Below are positions 19,533 through 28,809 of a stretch of DNA of 64,000 nucleotides, in pieces (within the stretch, counting starts at the first letter, position 1; every line of letters starts with the position of its first letter). The position numbers and the translations under genes were made by a program. The notes under the pieces were generated by a model that did no database searches, was not told the origin of the DNA, and saw nothing but the letters and a program-made list of their open reading frames with translations. The stretch is from Vibrio hannami (lineage in GTDB: Bacteria; Pseudomonadota; Gammaproteobacteria; Enterobacterales; Vibrionaceae), in NCBI RefSeq assembly GCF_029589055.1, contig NZ_JARQZP010000006.1, positions 310,001 through 374,000 of the forward strand, given 5' to 3'.

Positions 19533-20809
19533 TTACTTGGTTAGTAAAACGTCTTCTAAATAATAAATATCTATATAATCTAGCAAAGCAAACTCACCAT
19601 GAAGTAAGGCATGAGTTTACTCAAGGTGTGAACACTAATATACCCGAGATTACTCCTTTTGAGTTAACTCAAAGTCATGTTCAAGAAAAACGCTTAAATT
19701 TGTTGGTCCCGGCACTTTCTGAAAAGCATGTCTTTGGGGGTATTGCGACAGCACTTCGCTTTTATGAAAAAGTTTCGCAACACTTCCCTTCATGCAGAAT
19801 TATCATTACTGACGAGGTATCAACATCGGTAAAAGTGGGGCAATACTATTCAGATTGGCCTGTTTTAGATGTTGGCTCATCTGATGTAAGTGGTAATAGT
19901 ATAGTTGTTGCGGGGAACAGAATAGGCAAGCCACTTCCTGTTTCTGCTGAAGATGTATTTGTGACTACCGCCTGGTGGACGACGATCAATGCTTTTACAA
20001 TGATGGATTGGCAACACAAGTCTTATATGCTTGAAGCACCACGTAAGCTTATCTACTTTGTTCAGGACTTTGAGCCGGGGTTTTATCCTTGGTCAACGAG
20101 GTACGCTCTGGCTGAATCTACTTATCGAAAGCCGGATCAAACAATACCAGTCTTCAATACAGAGCTATTGAACGATTTTTTTAAAAAACAGGGGTTTACT
20201 TTTGGAAAATCGTTCTTTTTTGACCCGAAACTAAACCCTGAGCTAAATCGATTGCAACTTGAACTCCATGAGGTCAAAAAGAAAAAGCAGATAATCATAT
20301 ATGGTAGGCCTAGTATAGAGCGGAACCTTTTTTCTTTGATCGTTCAATCTCTGCAACGTTGGTCGAAAGATTACGATGACTCAACTGATTGGAAAGTATA
20401 TTCTGCTGGTGAAATGCACGAGCCTATCCAGTTAGATAATGGAATGGTAGTCGAGTCGGTCGGAAAGTTGTCTTTAGAACAATATGCTAATTTACTCGCA
20501 GAGTCTTCTGTAGGTGTATCTTTAATGCTATCACCGCATCCAAGCTATCCCCCTCTTGAAATGGCAATGTTTGGCGTTGAAGTAATAACTAACTCTTACG
20601 CAAATAAAGATTTGAAAGGGGTTGTTTCTAATGTCACTAGTTTAAGTTCGCTAGAACCAGGAGAGATATCGAGAGCAATAGGCGAACTATGCAATAAGTA
20701 TAATGAAGAACAACCTATTAGTTGTGAAAGAAATATTTTTTCTACAAACGAAGATGAGTTCACTTTTATAGAAGAGTTAGTCGAAGATATATCAATAAAG
20801 GAGTTGTAG
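19529..20809 (+). CDS. WsaF-like rhamnosyltransferase (GT4/GT-B)
   Basis: A 426-residue GT-B protein. The segment LNLLVPALSEKHVFGGIATALRFY is the acceptor-side loop seen in the WsaF group of rhamnan synthases, and YFVQDFEPGFYPWSTRYALAE with the later VGVSLMLSPHPSYPPLEMAM are donor-domain landmarks. WsaF from Geobacillus adds beta-L-rhamnose during S-layer rhamnan synthesis; that donor is provided here by rmlABCD. It is coupled to the fusion gene by an ATGA overlap. The exact linkage cannot be read from the sequence. Confidence 0.8.
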   Translation: MITWLVKRLLNNKYLYNLAKQTHHEVRHEFTQGVNTNIPEITPFELTQSHVQEKRLNLLVPALSEKHVFGGIATALRFYEKVSQHFPSCRIIITDEVSTSVKVGQYYSDWPVLDVGSSDVSGNSIVVAGNRIGKPLPVSAEDVFVTTAWWTTINAFTMMDWQHKSYMLEAPRKLIYFVQDFEPGFYPWSTRYALAESTYRKPDQTIPVFNTELLNDFFKKQGFTFGKSFFFDPKLNPELNRLQLELHEVKKKKQIIIYGRPSIERNLFSLIVQSLQRWSKDYDDSTDWKVYSAGEMHEPIQLDNGMVVESVGKLSLEQYANLLAESSVGVSLMLSPHPSYPPLEMAMFGVEVITNSYANKDLKGVVSNVTSLSSLEPGEISRAIGELCNKYNEEQPISCERNIFSTNEDEFTFIEELVEDISIKEL

Positions 20810-20813
20810 GGGA

Positions 20814-21377
20814 ATGAAGAAACCCTTGGTTGTTGATCTGGATGGAACGCTGATTAAGACAGATATTCTTGTCGAAACACTACTAAAGTACTTTAAGTTA
20901 AATATTTTTAATATATTTCGATTCTTGATCATTGTATTTCGTGGTGGTAAGAGTGCCATAAAAAGTGAAATAGCTCGTTCTGTGGATATTGATGTGTCAA
21001 TCTTGCCATATAACGAGGATGTTCTGGCTTATATCAGATCTCAAAAAAGTGAGGGAAGAAAGGTAGTTTTAGCTACCGCTACCAATGAGAAATATGCAAA
21101 TCAAATCGCCAAGTACCTTGATATATTCGATGATGTGTTTTCGAGTGATGAGAAAACGAACTTAGCATCTAGTGTTAAAGCTGAAAAGCTAGTGAGCATT
21201 TATGGTGCCAAAGGGTTTGATTATGTTGGCAACTCTATGGCGGATATCAAGGTTTGGAAAGCCTCTGACCAGTCTATTGTAGTGAACCCCGATAAAGGTG
21301 TATTACCCAAAGCGGAACAGTGCTGCAATGTTGTACACATTATTGAAAATAGACCTAATTTTTTCAGACCTTGGTAA
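20814..21377 (+). CDS. HAD-family phosphatase domain (probable N-terminal half of a HAD-UbiA fusion)
   Basis: A 187-residue HAD hydrolase with the nucleophile motif VVDLDGTLIKTD at the N-terminus, VVLATATN as motif II, and FDYVGNSMADIKVW as motif IV. In the proposed pathway it removes the 5-phosphate from polyprenyl-phosphoryl-5-phosphoribose. The frame ends FFRPW-stop and the next begins VKALRVHQWAKN; one extra G at the GG of 21373-21374 would join them into a 473-residue HAD-UbiA protein, a known fused architecture. So this is either a frame-broken fusion or two overlapping genes. A good AGGGGA ribosome site precedes the ATG. Confidence 0.85.
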   Translation: MKKPLVVDLDGTLIKTDILVETLLKYFKLNIFNIFRFLIIVFRGGKSAIKSEIARSVDIDVSILPYNEDVLAYIRSQKSEGRKVVLATATNEKYANQIAKYLDIFDDVFSSDEKTNLASSVKAEKLVSIYGAKGFDYVGNSMADIKVWKASDQSIVVNPDKGVLPKAEQCCNVVHIIENRPNFFRPW

Positions 21378-22234
21378 AAGCATTGCGTGTACATCAATGG
21401 GCAAAAAATTTACTTATTTTTGTACCTCTTGTAGCTTCACATCAGTGGTTTGATACTGAAAAAGTAGCTGATGGTATTATTGCGTTCATAGCATTTAGTC
21501 TTTGTGCTTCTACTGTGTATCTACTAAACGATTTGTTAGATCTGGAAGATGATAGGCATCACTCTTCAAAATGTCGTAGACCATTCGCCTCTGGTGCATT
21601 AGACGTAAGAATAGGGCTTTTATTTGCTCCGTTGATCTTGGTTTTCGTTTTCTTACTGTCGGTACTTTTACTACCTATAAACTTCCTGCTTGTTTTGCTG
21701 GGGTATTACGCACTTACTCTAGCTTACTCATTCAAATTAAAAAGAATGGTGGTTGTGGACGTAACTACACTGGCTATATTGTATACAGTGAGGATTATAG
21801 CCGGGGGCGTCGGACTTGAGTTGGATTTGACGTTTTGGCTATTAGCATTCTCAATGTTCATCTTCTTAAGCCTTGCGCTAGTAAAACGTTATGCCGAGTT
21901 ACATGAGGCGAGAAGTTTGGGTTTAAACAAGACAAGAGGAAGAGGATATTACCCATCTGACTTGGAGTTGCTTTCCTCCTTAGGTTCATCATCAGGCTAT
22001 ATGTCGGTACTGGTCCTTGCCTTGTATATTAATGATCCAGTTACTTCAGTAATGTACAGTCACTCAGAGGTTATCTGGTTAGCCTGTCCACTTATTCTTT
22101 ATTGGATTAGTAGGACTTGGATGATTACGCATAGAGGGCTTATGCATGATGATCCTGTGGTTTTTGCATTAAAAGATAAAGTGAGCCGGATTACCGGTTG
22201 TTTATTTCTTCTTGTTTTTTGGTCAGCTATATGA
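21371..22234 (+). CDS. UbiA-family prenyltransferase, decaprenyl-phosphate phosphoribosyltransferase-like
   Basis: A 287-residue polytopic protein with about eight to nine helices. The first Asp-rich motif is NDLLDLEDDRHHSSKCRRPF (about residues 53-72), closely like mycobacterial DPPR synthase (UbiA, Rv3806c), and YSFKLKRMVVVDV with VRIIAGG marks the second. The family moves 5-phosphoribose from PRPP onto a polyprenyl phosphate at the inner membrane. As written it would start at a TTG inside the end of the HAD gene, which supports a broken fusion (see the HAD entry). It ends in an ATGA overlap with the DprE1-like gene. Confidence 0.88.
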   Translation: MVKALRVHQWAKNLLIFVPLVASHQWFDTEKVADGIIAFIAFSLCASTVYLLNDLLDLEDDRHHSSKCRRPFASGALDVRIGLLFAPLILVFVFLLSVLLLPINFLLVLLGYYALTLAYSFKLKRMVVVDVTTLAILYTVRIIAGGVGLELDLTFWLLAFSMFIFLSLALVKRYAELHEARSLGLNKTRGRGYYPSDLELLSSLGSSSGYMSVLVLALYINDPVTSVMYSHSEVIWLACPLILYWISRTWMITHRGLMHDDPVVFALKDKVSRITGCLFLLVFWSAI

Positions 22235-23535
22235 AAACAGTAAAATCCTGGGGGCGCTACCCCTATAACTCACAGCAAGTGAAATCGTTGAATTGGCTTG
22301 ATGACGTTGAAAAAACAGTGTTATGTCAAGGAGAACAGTTTCTGCCGTTTGGTAATGGCAGGAGTTATGGCGACAGTTGTCTTGCTACAAGTAACGTAGC
22401 GCTCGGTGCCAGAAGTTTAAACCGTTTTATTTCAGCTGATTGGGAGTGCGGTGTTGTCAGGGCTGAAGCTGGAGTTCTTTTAAGTGAAGTTCTAGATTTG
22501 TCGGTAAAAAGAGGTTGGTTCTTAGCATCGACACCAGGAACTAAATTGATCACGTTGGGAGGCGCGGTTGCTAATGATGTTCATGGAAAAAATCATCACG
22601 TGGCAGGTACATTTGGAAGACATGTAACTAGATTTGCTATTTATCGGTCGGATCAGGGCATTCTAGAGTGTTCAAGACATGAAAATAGTGAACTGTTTCA
22701 CGCTACTATCGCAGGACTTGGCCTTACAGGTGTGATTTTATGGGTGGAAATCCAACTTCGTCCAATTCATTCTAGCTTAATTGATAGCAAGAATATCAAA
22801 TTCTCTAACCTAGATGAGTTTTTCACGTTATCGAGAGAAATAGATGTGGATTATGATTACACTGTAGCTTGGGTTGATTGTGTATCAAAAGGTAATTCTC
22901 TTGGGCGTGGTATTTACATGGTAGGTAACCATGCTGAACGAGGTACGATTGAGCAGCCGAAAGGTAGCAAATTAAAAGTACCAGTTGATTTGCCAATCTC
23001 AATGGTGAACTCAATTACATTAAAATCATTTAATACATTGTATTACAACAGGCAAATAGCAAAAACCTCTGACAAGATTGTAAGTTATGAACCTTTTTTC
23101 TACCCGCTAGATGCTATTTTGGAATGGAACCGAATATATGGTAAACCAGGCTTCCAGCAATATCAGTGCGTACTACCAGAAGATAATGCGCAAGATGCAA
23201 TGAAAGAGATATTGACCATAATTTCAAAGAAAAAGATGGGCTCGTTCCTAGCTGTATTAAAGCGATGTGGTGATATTGAGTCGCCGGGACTACTTTCTTT
23301 TCCAATGAAAGGAGCAACACTTGCGTTAGATTTCCCCCAATTAAAAAACAAAACAAATGCGCTTTTTGACATTCTTGACTTAATTGTGTCTGAAGCCAGT
23401 GGGCGTTTATATCCAGCAAAAGATGCACACATGAGTAGTGATTTCTTTAAGGCAAGTTATCCTGAATGGGAAACATTGGAAGCAACACGCGATCCTAAAA
23501 TTATGTCAAAATTTTGGAATAGAGTAACTAGATAA
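22231..23535 (+). CDS. dprE1: Decaprenylphosphoryl-ribose 2-oxidase-like FAD enzyme (DprE1-like)
   Basis: A 434-residue VAO-type flavoprotein starting at the ATG that overlaps the UbiA stop. FGNGRSYGDSC (about 40-50) and TPGTKLITLGGAVANDVHGK with NHH (about 101-123) are FAD-binding motifs shared with DprE1. Near the C-terminus RLYPAKDAH keeps the catalytic lysine (about residue 397; Lys418 in Mycobacterium tuberculosis). The position matching Cys387, target of benzothiazinones, is alanine here (about residue 365, in GATLALDFP). The enzyme would oxidise the ribose 2-hydroxyl of polyprenyl-phosphoryl-ribose to the keto intermediate. Neighbouring UbiA and DprE2-like genes give strong context support. 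Confidence 0.88.
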   Translation: MKTVKSWGRYPYNSQQVKSLNWLDDVEKTVLCQGEQFLPFGNGRSYGDSCLATSNVALGARSLNRFISADWECGVVRAEAGVLLSEVLDLSVKRGWFLASTPGTKLITLGGAVANDVHGKNHHVAGTFGRHVTRFAIYRSDQGILECSRHENSELFHATIAGLGLTGVILWVEIQLRPIHSSLIDSKNIKFSNLDEFFTLSREIDVDYDYTVAWVDCVSKGNSLGRGIYMVGNHAERGTIEQPKGSKLKVPVDLPISMVNSITLKSFNTLYYNRQIAKTSDKIVSYEPFFYPLDAILEWNRIYGKPGFQQYQCVLPEDNAQDAMKEILTIISKKKMGSFLAVLKRCGDIESPGLLSFPMKGATLALDFPQLKNKTNALFDILDLIVSEASGRLYPAKDAHMSSDFFKASYPEWETLEATRDPKIMSKFWNRVTR

Positions 23536-24278
23536 TGAAGAATATTGTGTTAGTTGGTGCGACATCTGGAATGGCGATGGCTGTTGCTCGCCTATGTGCA
23601 GAGCGAAATGATAGGTTGTTTTTAGTTGCGAGAGATGAAACGAAACTCAAAATGCTGTCTCAAGATCTGTATGCACGCGGAAGTGATAAAGTTGGTACGT
23701 TTTCACTGGATGTTAACGATATTGAAAAACATAGGGATATGTTTGATGAAGCTGAAAATACGCTTGGTGGATGCATAGACCTTGTTATTATTGCTCATGG
23801 TACTCTGCCAGACCAAATTGAATGTCAAAAGCTGGTTGATAGTGCACTGCGAGAGTTTAACACCAACGCAGTAAGTACTATGGCTCTATTAACTGAGCTA
23901 GCAAATCGTTTTGAGAAGCAAAAATCAGGAACAATAGCAGTAATCTCGTCTGTGGCTGGTGACAGAGGGAGACCCTCTAATTATGTCTACGGAGCTGCCA
24001 AAGCTGCGGTTAGTACCTATTTAGAGGGGCTAAGAGCGAGATTATTTAAATCCGGAGTTCATGTACTTGATATCAAACCGGGTTTTGTGGCAACTCCTAT
24101 GACCCAAGATCTAGAATTACCTGATCTACTTACTGTTACTCCGGATAAGGTTGCGAAAGATATTATTTCTGCTATTGAGAAAAAAAGAGACGTTATCTAT
24201 ACGCCATTTTTCTGGAAATACATTATGCTAATTATAAAAAGCATCCCAAGAACTGTTTTTAAAAGGTTGGGTTTGTAA
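23535..24278 (+). CDS. dprE2: Decaprenylphosphoryl-2-keto-erythropentose reductase-like SDR (DprE2-like)
   Basis: A 247-residue classical SDR. The cofactor loop is VLVGATSGMAMAVARL, and the active site shows VISSVAGDRGRPSNYVYGAAK with Ser, Tyr and Lys in the usual spacing. Paired with the DprE1-like oxidase, with overlapping stop and start (TAATG), it would reduce the 2-keto intermediate to polyprenyl-phosphoryl-D-arabinofuranose. SDR sequence alone would not identify the substrate; the call depends on the operon. Confidence 0.85.
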   Translation: MKNIVLVGATSGMAMAVARLCAERNDRLFLVARDETKLKMLSQDLYARGSDKVGTFSLDVNDIEKHRDMFDEAENTLGGCIDLVIIAHGTLPDQIECQKLVDSALREFNTNAVSTMALLTELANRFEKQKSGTIAVISSVAGDRGRPSNYVYGAAKAAVSTYLEGLRARLFKSGVHVLDIKPGFVATPMTQDLELPDLLTVTPDKVAKDIISAIEKKRDVIYTPFFWKYIMLIIKSIPRTVFKRLGL

Positions 24279-25953
24279 GTGAAGTTTATATTACCTTCAA
24301 GTAATACTTATGACCGATTGTTTGCTACCTTTTCAGTCATTTTTTTCTCCTTGCGATTACCGGAGTAATTAATAATTACTCCCCTGTCCCATTTTGGGAT
24401 ATGTGGAATGGTTACTTAGACTTCTACTCGCATGTAGCTCAAGGTGATCATGGTATTTGGTGGAGTCAGCATAATGAGCATAGAATTATCTTGTCTAGGA
24501 TACTTTTCTGGATCGACATTAAGTTTTTTGCTGGCGAAATATGGTTTCTGCTATTATGTAATATCTTGCTTTTTTCTGCGATAGTTTTTGTAATTCAAAG
24601 GTTTATAATAGAAACTGGTAATAAAAGCCAAAGGTGGCTACTCTATTTTGTTGTATGCTGGCTATTTTACTGGAGCCAGTACAATAATATGACTTGGGGT
24701 TTTCAGTCCCAGTTTATATTGGCTTATCTTTTACCAATTTCAGCTTTTTATAGCTTGGCTAAGTATAACGAGAGTAATAAAAACGTTTACTTTTTCCTTG
24801 CAAATTTCTTCGCTTTTATTTCAATCGGAAGTATGGCGAATGGGGTGTTGGCAATGCCATTACTTCTTTTGCTTTCTTTAGCTTACCGACTGCCTAAGAG
24901 TAAGTTGCTAATTACATTGCTGTTAAATGTAGCTTCTTTTTTCTTGTTTTTTTATGGCTATCACTCTATTAAGGGGGCGGGGCATACATCAATTTCACAA
25001 GCTCTTACGTTATATCCTGTGGAAACTTTAGAGTATGTTTTTGTCTATTTAGGGTCTCCATTCTACTATATGATCGGAGGACGCCATTATATAGCTCTAT
25101 TTAGTGGCTTATTGTTTGTATTAGGTTTCGGTTATCATTTTTTCAAATTAATGATTAACTTTAAAAATATAGAAAATAAAGCTTATGAAACTGCTGTTAT
25201 CATAGGAATTATTTATATTGGGGGGACAGCTTTTGCTACCGCTACGGGGCGAGTATCTCAAGGATTGGAACAGGCGTTGTCTAGTCGTTACACTACACCT
25301 GCGATCATTCTTTGGGCACTGTTACTAGTTCTTTTTACTCCTTATTTTAGAGCACTATCTAGTGTAAAGGTAAAACGAATTAAAGCAATATTCTTACTTA
25401 TGCTTGCTTCAATGTTACCCTATCAACTGAAGGCGCTAAATAATCGAGAAGAAGTCATTTTTAATGAAAAACTAGCTGCGTTACAACTAGTTATGGGAAT
25501 TAAAGATGATAAGCAGGTCATGTTTACTTTTCCAAACTCAGGTTGGGCGCTACAAATAATTTCTAATCCTGTTGTACAGAGTATATCAATATTTTCTTCT
25601 TCTCCATATAAAGATATGACACATAATTTGGGGAATACCTATAGTGGCGAATCACAACAATATGAAATGTGTGATGGATTTGTAAATGATATCGAGAAGA
25701 AAAAAATCAATATAGGGTTTCGGGAAGAGTATATGCAACTAGTGATTTTTCGTATGGACTAGTTAGTGATGTAAATAATAAATTAATTGGTTCTGTTTTG
25801 TTTTATAAGTCGGTTGATGGAAAAAGCTCTAAGGGTGATGTCGGTCAGGACTATGTAGGATATATAATTGATTCTGTCTCAAAAGATAGTATAGCGAGTA
25901 TTATTTTTCCTGAGTTAGAGTGTAACTTACGTTACTCGAACCATGGTGAATAA
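24279..25953 (+). CDS. Polytopic GT-C-like membrane protein, interrupted by two 1-base frame breaks
   Basis: A GTG directly after the dprE2 stop starts VKFILPSSNTYDRLFATF. Adding one T to the seven-T run at 24340-24346 joins this to LLAITGVINNYSPVPFWD and the long frame 24401-25762. Adding one A at the seven-A run 25700-25706 continues it for about 70 more codons to a TAA at 25951-25953. The restored protein is about 558 residues with roughly ten hydrophobic helices and a soluble C-terminus. FWDMWNGYLDF followed by SQHNEHRIILSR lies in the first periplasmic loop, an acidic-plus-histidine pattern expected of a lipid-phosphate-sugar glycosyltransferase. I infer it uses the lipid-linked pentose; no named family is claimed. 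Confidence 0.75.
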
Positions 25954-26177
25954 TTTAACAAGATGAAAGGCTTGACAAAAAGTTCAGAGAAATACCTGTT
26001 GTGGTAAAGTTCTTGGAAGTTGCTAATAACGCAAATTAATGAATGCTTAAGTATTTTCTATTAATGTAAGCATTTTTTGTCGAAGTGAAAAATGTTATTG
26101 CAAATTAAGCAGGGTGCCTTATTCATGTTTATATCGCTCACCTAACATTGCATGATTTTAATATTTAGGAGTGTATT
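25954..26177 (+). promoter_or_regulatory. Intergenic region with terminator and probable promoter before the SDR gene
   Basis: A 224-bp non-coding stretch. It contains a TTGACA hexamer near 25973, a terminator-like hairpin (see separate entry), and ends in TAGGAGTG before a TTG start. A new transcription unit from here is plausible, but I see no clean -10 element. Confidence 0.4.
26042..26078 (+). terminator. Candidate rho-independent terminator after the pentofuranose genes
   Basis: AATGCTTA (26042-26049) and TAAGCATT (26067-26074) form an 8-bp stem with a 17-nt loop, directly followed by TTTT. It lies about 90 bp after the corrected end of the GT-C-like gene and fits termination of the upstream operon. 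Confidence 0.55.
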
Positions 26178-27107
26178 TTGAAAATAGTGTTACCTGGCGG
26201 AGCAGGCCTTGTGGGCCAAAATCTAGTAGTTCGCCTTAAAGAAAGAGGTTTTCACAATTTAGTTGTTTTAGATAAACATAAAGCTAATATCGAAGTCCTA
26301 AAACAGATGCACCCTGATATCTTGGTCGAATACGCAGACCTTGCCGAGGATGGGTGTTGGAAAAAACACTTCCAGGATGCTCAGTCTGTTGTCATGTTGC
26401 AAGCTCAGATAGGAGCTAAAGAAACGGATCTTTTTGTCCGAAATAACATCACGTCGACTAAGCATGTATTAGATACGATTAAAGAGTATTCGGTTCCTCA
26501 TACCGTGCATATTAGTTCGTCTGTTGTTGAATCTGTTGCCGACGACGATTACACCAATACAAAGAAGGAACAAGAGAAAATTGTGTTGGAGAGTAATATT
26601 GATTGTGTAGTATTGAGACCGACGCTGATGTTTGGTTGGTTTGACCGTAAACACCTCGGTTGGCTTTCTCGCTTTATGCAAAAGGTTCCGGTTTTTCCTA
26701 TTCCAGGAGATGGCCGTTATATGCGTCAGCCACTCTATGTTGGCGATTTTGCAAACATCATTATTAGCTGTGTTGAAAGTCAACGAGTTGGCGGTGTCTT
26801 CAATATAAGTGGATTGGAAAAAGTCGACTATATTGACATTATTCGAAGCATCAAGAGAGCGATAGAATCTAAAACATTAATTATTAAGATACCATTCAAG
26901 TTATTTTCAAGCTTATTGAAGATATGGGCGGTTTTTGATAAAAATCCTCCATTCACAGCAGACCAACTTGATGCTCTGGTTGCATGTGATGAGTTTGAAG
27001 TTATTGATTGGGAAGGTCAGTTTGGCGTTAAAGCGACTCGCTTTGACGATGCGGTTGATGAAACATTTTGCCACACTAAGTATAGTAAGATAGAACTGGA
27101 ATTTTAG
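26178..27107 (+). CDS. NAD-dependent epimerase/dehydratase family protein (extended SDR)
   Basis: A 309-residue SDR starting at TTG, supported by the strong AGGAGTG ribosome site and the immediate MKIVLPGGAGLVGQNLVVRL cofactor loop. VHISSSVVESVADDDYTNTK carries the Ser and Tyr-x3-Lys catalytic residues, and LRPTLMFGWFDR is the usual substrate-side strand. It acts on a nucleotide- or lipid-linked sugar; substrate unknown. It stops one base before the FAD oxidoreductase gene, so the two probably act in one pathway with the GtrA and UPF0104 proteins that follow. Confidence 0.75.
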   Translation: MKIVLPGGAGLVGQNLVVRLKERGFHNLVVLDKHKANIEVLKQMHPDILVEYADLAEDGCWKKHFQDAQSVVMLQAQIGAKETDLFVRNNITSTKHVLDTIKEYSVPHTVHISSSVVESVADDDYTNTKKEQEKIVLESNIDCVVLRPTLMFGWFDRKHLGWLSRFMQKVPVFPIPGDGRYMRQPLYVGDFANIIISCVESQRVGGVFNISGLEKVDYIDIIRSIKRAIESKTLIIKIPFKLFSSLLKIWAVFDKNPPFTADQLDALVACDEFEVIDWEGQFGVKATRFDDAVDETFCHTKYSKIELEF

Positions 27108-28397
27108 ATGAAGAGTAAAAAGGTAGCTGTACTTGGTGCAGGCCCTATGGGGCTATCTGTAGCCTATCAGCTAGTAAAAAATGGACATGATGTTACAGTT
27201 TTTGAGGCTGATGACAGAGTCGGTGGTATGACCGCATCATTCGATTTTGGCGGCCTAAATATTGAACGTTACTACCATTTTATTTGTGCAAATGACCAGC
27301 CCCATTTTGATATGATCTCAGAAATGGGTTTGGATGATAAGCTTAAGTGGACCAAGACGAAGATGGGCTATTACTACCAGGGAGAGTTGTTTTCTTGGGG
27401 GAACCCAATCGCTCTTCTAAAGTTCCCTAAACTTAGCCTAGTTTCCAAGTTTCGTTACGGGTTGCATGCTTTCTTATCGACAAAACGCTCTGATTGGTCA
27501 AAGCTCGATAAGCAAGAGGCATCTAGTTGGATTAAGCGTTGGATCGGTAATAGTGCTTACGATGTAATGTGGAAAAGCCTTTTTGACCTTAAGTTTTATA
27601 ATTTTTCCAACAACCTATCAGCAGCTTGGATATGGACTAGAATAAAACGAATTGGTAACTCCAGATTCAATTTGATGGAAGAGAAACTCGGTTATCTTGA
27701 TGGAGGCTCTGAGGTTCTTTTAGTTGCTATGAAAGAGAAAATTGAGCAACTAGGAGGAAAAATTGAGTTATCTTCACCGGTTCGAAAAGTCGAAATCGAG
27801 GACGGCAAGATAGTTGGTCTAAACGTCAATGATGAGTTTCATGAATTTGAAAACGTCATTAGCACTGTACCAGCGCCGTATATCCCTCAAATAATTCCCC
27901 AATTACCTGAAAAAGAGCTTCAGCAGTTTAAGGCGCTTTCTAATATCGCAGTTGTTTGTGTCATTGCAAAGCTTAAAAAAGCAGTGACGGAAAACTTCTG
28001 GTTAAACATCAATGATAGCCGGATGGATATACCTGGAATCGTCGAATACAGTAACCTAAACCCTCTAGATGACCATATTGTCTATGTGCCTTACTATATG
28101 CCAGCGGAACACGAAAAGTACGCTGATTCCAATGAAACCTTTGTGGAAAAGGTTAAGAAACATCTTAAGTTATTGAATCCAGAGCTCGATGATACGGATT
28201 TTATTGATATCCATGTGAGTCGATATCGATACGCACAACCGATATGTGAACCTGGGTTCTTGGATAAGTTACCTCCAGTCGATTTACCTGTCGAAGGGTT
28301 ATATGTCGCTGACACGTCGTACTACTACCCAGAAGATCGAGGTGTATCAGAAGGGATTAGATTTGGTATAGATCTGGCCAATAAGGTTTTTAGATAA
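27108..28397 (+). CDS. FAD-dependent amine-oxidase-like oxidoreductase (UDP-galactopyranose mutase/PPOX-related)
   Basis: A 429-residue flavoprotein. The dinucleotide-binding N-terminus is [19 protein letters not shown] followed by [11 protein letters not shown]; the C-terminal FAD contact is [20 protein letters not shown]. This class includes protoporphyrinogen oxidase-like proteins and UDP-galactopyranose mutase relatives found in polysaccharide loci. A ring-contracting mutase or a sugar-lipid oxidase are both possible; I cannot decide. It is located between the SDR and GtrA genes with 0-1 nt spacing. Confidence 0.75.
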   Translation: MKSKKVAVLGAGPMGLSVAYQLVKNGHDVTVFEADDRVGGMTASFDFGGLNIERYYHFICANDQPHFDMISEMGLDDKLKWTKTKMGYYYQGELFSWGNPIALLKFPKLSLVSKFRYGLHAFLSTKRSDWSKLDKQEASSWIKRWIGNSAYDVMWKSLFDLKFYNFSNNLSAAWIWTRIKRIGNSRFNLMEEKLGYLDGGSEVLLVAMKEKIEQLGGKIELSSPVRKVEIEDGKIVGLNVNDEFHEFENVISTVPAPYIPQIIPQLPEKELQQFKALSNIAVVCVIAKLKKAVTENFWLNINDSRMDIPGIVEYSNLNPLDDHIVYVPYYMPAEHEKYADSNETFVEKVKKHLKLLNPELDDTDFIDIHVSRYRYAQPICEPGFLDKLPPVDLPVEGLYVADTSYYYPEDRGVSEGIRFGIDLANKVFR

Positions 28398-28398
28398 A

Positions 28399-28800
28399 AT
28401 GCGGGTACCAACTCTGTCGAAGCAGTTTTTTCTGTTTCTATGTACCGGTGGATTTGCGGCTGCTGTTAATTTCGGTAGTCGTGTGCTTTACAGTCAGTAC
28501 GTAAGTTTCTCTACAGCGATAGTTTTTGCTTATATAACAGGTATGATCACGGCCTTTATACTTGCTAAACTCTTTGTGTTTAGAGGATCTACCAATTCGG
28601 TTTCGAAGTCAGCGTTCTATTTTATATTAGTGAATTTGGCAGCTATCGTTCAAACATGGGTGGTTAGTATGCTTTTGGCTGTCTATATCCTACCTTATAT
28701 GGGAATAACTCGATACGTGGAAGAAATATCGCATTTTGTAGGCGTGATAGTTCCGGTCTTTACCAGTTATGTTGGCCATAAGCGGCTATCATTTCGGTAG
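28399..28800 (+). CDS. GtrA-family membrane protein (polyprenyl-phosphate-sugar translocation candidate)
   Basis: A 133-residue protein with four predicted helices. FFLFLCTGGFAAAVNFGSR at the N-terminus and FIL AKLFVFRG in the middle are GtrA/DPMS-flippase family features. GtrA proteins are proposed to flip undecaprenyl-phosphate-sugars in serotype-converting systems, and mycobacterial Rv3789, beside the DprE genes, belongs to the same family. Here it is a good candidate for moving the lipid-linked pentose to the periplasm. It begins 1 nt after the FAD oxidoreductase stop. Confidence 0.85.
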   Translation: MRVPTLSKQFFLFLCTGGFAAAVNFGSRVLYSQYVSFSTAIVFAYITGMITAFILAKLFVFRGSTNSVSKSAFYFILVNLAAIVQTWVVSMLLAVYILPYMGITRYVEEISHFVGVIVPVFTSYVGHKRLSFR

Positions 28801-28809
28801 TCAAACGAA

